Assembly: GCA_028710055.1 (NCBI GenBank)
Contig: JAQUSX010000056.1
Coordinates: 1 to 5,817, forward strand
DNA: 5,817 nt
Direction: 5' to 3'
Source: Clostridia bacterium
Lineage (GTDB): Bacteria > Bacillota > Clostridia > Christensenellales > CAG-314
Shown one piece after another: positions 4,727 to 5,817 of this stretch (the first letter of the stretch is position 1; the number at the start of each line of letters is the position of its first letter). The translations under genes and the position numbers were made by a program. The notes beneath the pieces are model-generated. The model did not search any database. It saw only the letters and a list, made by a program, of their open reading frames with translations, and had not been told where the DNA came from.

Positions 4727-5817
4727 TTGAAAATTTGCGGAATTATATGTGAATATAACCCTCTTCATAACGGACACGTCCGTCACCTTGCTTTTTCCCG
4801 CAATTTTGCCGATACAATAATTTGCGTAATGAGCGGCGATTTTACTCAACGCGGAACGCCCGCTATTATGGACAAATACGACCGCGCAAAACACGCGATA
4901 ATGGGCGGTGCGGATATGGTAATCGAGCTTCCCGCGGTTTTTTCAATAGCGAGCGCGGAAAATTACGCATTCGGTGCTGTCAAAATTTTGGACGCTCTAA
5001 AATGCGATTTTCTTTCATTCGGCAGCGAAAAAGGCGATATAGATATATTAAGTAAATGCGCCGACGCATTGCTTGTTCCGCCGCCAAAGCTTACCGAAAC
5101 TATAAAAAGCAATATGGCTGCGGGGTTTTCCTACCCTTCCGCCGTTTCAAAAGCTTTGATATCGCTGAACCCCGAATATTCCGTTCTAGATAAACCCAAT
5201 AATCTACTGGGTGTGGAATACCTAAAACAGATAAAACTAATGAAATCAAGTATGAAACCCGTAACAATTAAACGTGAAGATAATTACAACAGCACGCAAA
5301 TGAGCGGCAAATATACGTCTGCGGGCGCTATCAGAACGGCAATTAATAACGGCGACACGCAGTTTTTGGCGAAATATATGCCCGAGTACGTTTTGCCCGA
5401 TATTATTCCGATGATACATGAAAAATATCAGCAGTTTGTTTATTCTTTTATCAACACCGCGACAGCCGAATATTTGTCAAAAATCGAAGGCGTAACAGAA
5501 GGACTTGAAAATCGTATAATTGCCAACGCCGACAAAGGCAGCTATTCCGCTTTTGTTTCCTCAATAAAAACAAAACGTTATACGCTCGTAAAACTGCAAA
5601 GAATATTGCTCGCCGCCGTACTCGGTATTAGTAAAAGAACCGTGGTTTCGGCGAAAAACGCGCGTCCGTACGCTAGAGTTTTGGCAATCCGCAAAGACAG
5701 ACTGGATTTGCTTTCCCACGTCGCCCGCTCGGGCGTTAACACCCCCGATAAAGTGAACGAAACTCAAAAAATAATGATAGATATAGATATCAAAGCCTCG
5801 AATATTTATTCTTCGCT
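4727..5817 (+). CDS. tmcAL: tRNA(Met) cytidine acetate ligase TmcAL (YlbM family), 3' end cut off
   Basis: An open frame of 363 codons runs off the right edge; family members are about 390-415 residues, so roughly 30-50 are missing. TmcAL uses acetate and ATP to make N4-acetylcytidine at wobble position 34 of elongator tRNA(Met), through acetyl-AMP and without acetyl-CoA. The protein begins MKICGIICEYNPLHNGH, with the nucleotidyltransferase HxGH motif as H14-N-G-H17. Further family blocks are MSGDFTQRGTPAI at 35-47, DKYDRA at 49-54, GADMVIELP at 61-69, SAENYAFGAVKILDAL at 76-91, FGSE at 98-101, the PNNLLG..YLK block near 165, SAGAIR at 198-203 and TKRYTLVKLQRILL in the C-terminal part. The start is TTG: it coincides with the family's N-terminus, is preceded by AAAGGA, and no ATG occurs before codon 35. 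It diverges from pta-ackA, whose products, acetate and ATP, are its substrates. Confidence 0.94.
   Translation, partial: MKICGIICEYNPLHNGHVRHLAFSRNFADTIICVMSGDFTQRGTPAIMDKYDRAKHAIMGGADMVIELPAVFSIASAENYAFGAVKILDALKCDFLSFGSEKGDIDILSKCADALLVPPPKLTETIKSNMAAGFSYPSAVSKALISLNPEYSVLDKPNNLLGVEYLKQIKLMKSSMKPVTIKREDNYNSTQMSGKYTSAGAIRTAINNGDTQFLAKYMPEYVLPDIIPMIHEKYQQFVYSFINTATAEYLSKIEGVTEGLENRIIANADKGSYSAFVSSIKTKRYTLVKLQRILLAAVLGISKRTVVSAKNARPYARVLAIRKDRLDLLSHVARSGVNTPDKVNETQKIMIDIDIKASNIYSS

Noticed and set aside
4607..4894. 95-codon minus-strand frame across the tmcAL start
   Set aside because: It overlaps the start of pta and tmcAL in another frame. The tmcAL frame carries all conserved motifs, so this is a shadow.
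5561..5767. 68-codon minus-strand frame opposite the tmcAL C-terminal part
   Set aside because: The plus-strand frame is conserved TmcAL sequence and the opposite frame has no recognisable features.

Overview
The window is a compact stretch of bacterial housekeeping chromosome, most likely from a moderately AT-rich member of the Bacillota and probably class Clostridia. Three things support this. Strong AAGGAGG-type ribosome binding sites occur. TmcAL, the acetate-using tRNA acetylation enzyme typical of this phylum, is present. The gene order tmcAL <> pta-ackA / rpmF-plsX / rnc-smc is also a familiar clostridial arrangement. Species-level assignment is not possible from the sequence alone. 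I see no mobile element, CRISPR array, tRNA, rRNA or prophage material.

Layout, right to left, because all but one gene lie on the minus strand. At the right edge is a plus-strand gene running off the window (4727 onward, TTG start), the tRNA(Met) cytidine acetate ligase tmcAL. A 103-bp divergent promoter region (4624-4726) separates it from the minus-strand pta-ackA operon (4623-2422), which converts acetyl-CoA to acetate with ATP formation. A 91-bp gap holds a textbook promoter (TTGACA, 17 bp, TATAAT) for rpmF (ribosomal protein L32), which ends at a strong intrinsic terminator. Next comes a second promoter, preceded by two direct repeats of a 10-mer, for plsX (acyl-ACP:phosphate acyltransferase). 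plsX overlaps rnc (RNase III) by 14 bases. After a 160-bp gap with no clear terminator, the first 29 codons of smc (chromosome condensin) run off the left edge.

The genes work in central carbon metabolism (Pta-AckA), translation (L32, TmcAL), phospholipid synthesis (PlsX), RNA processing (RNase III) and chromosome segregation (SMC). One functional link is plausible: Pta-AckA makes acetate and ATP, the two small substrates TmcAL uses to acetylate tRNA.

I do not see a clear undescribed system. The points most worth a second look are an Asp-to-Asn change at a metal-ligand position of RNase III, the direct repeats matching a parS half-site upstream of plsX, the absence of the DUF177 (yceD) and acpP/fab genes often found in this cluster, and the overlapping divergent promoters between tmcAL and pta.
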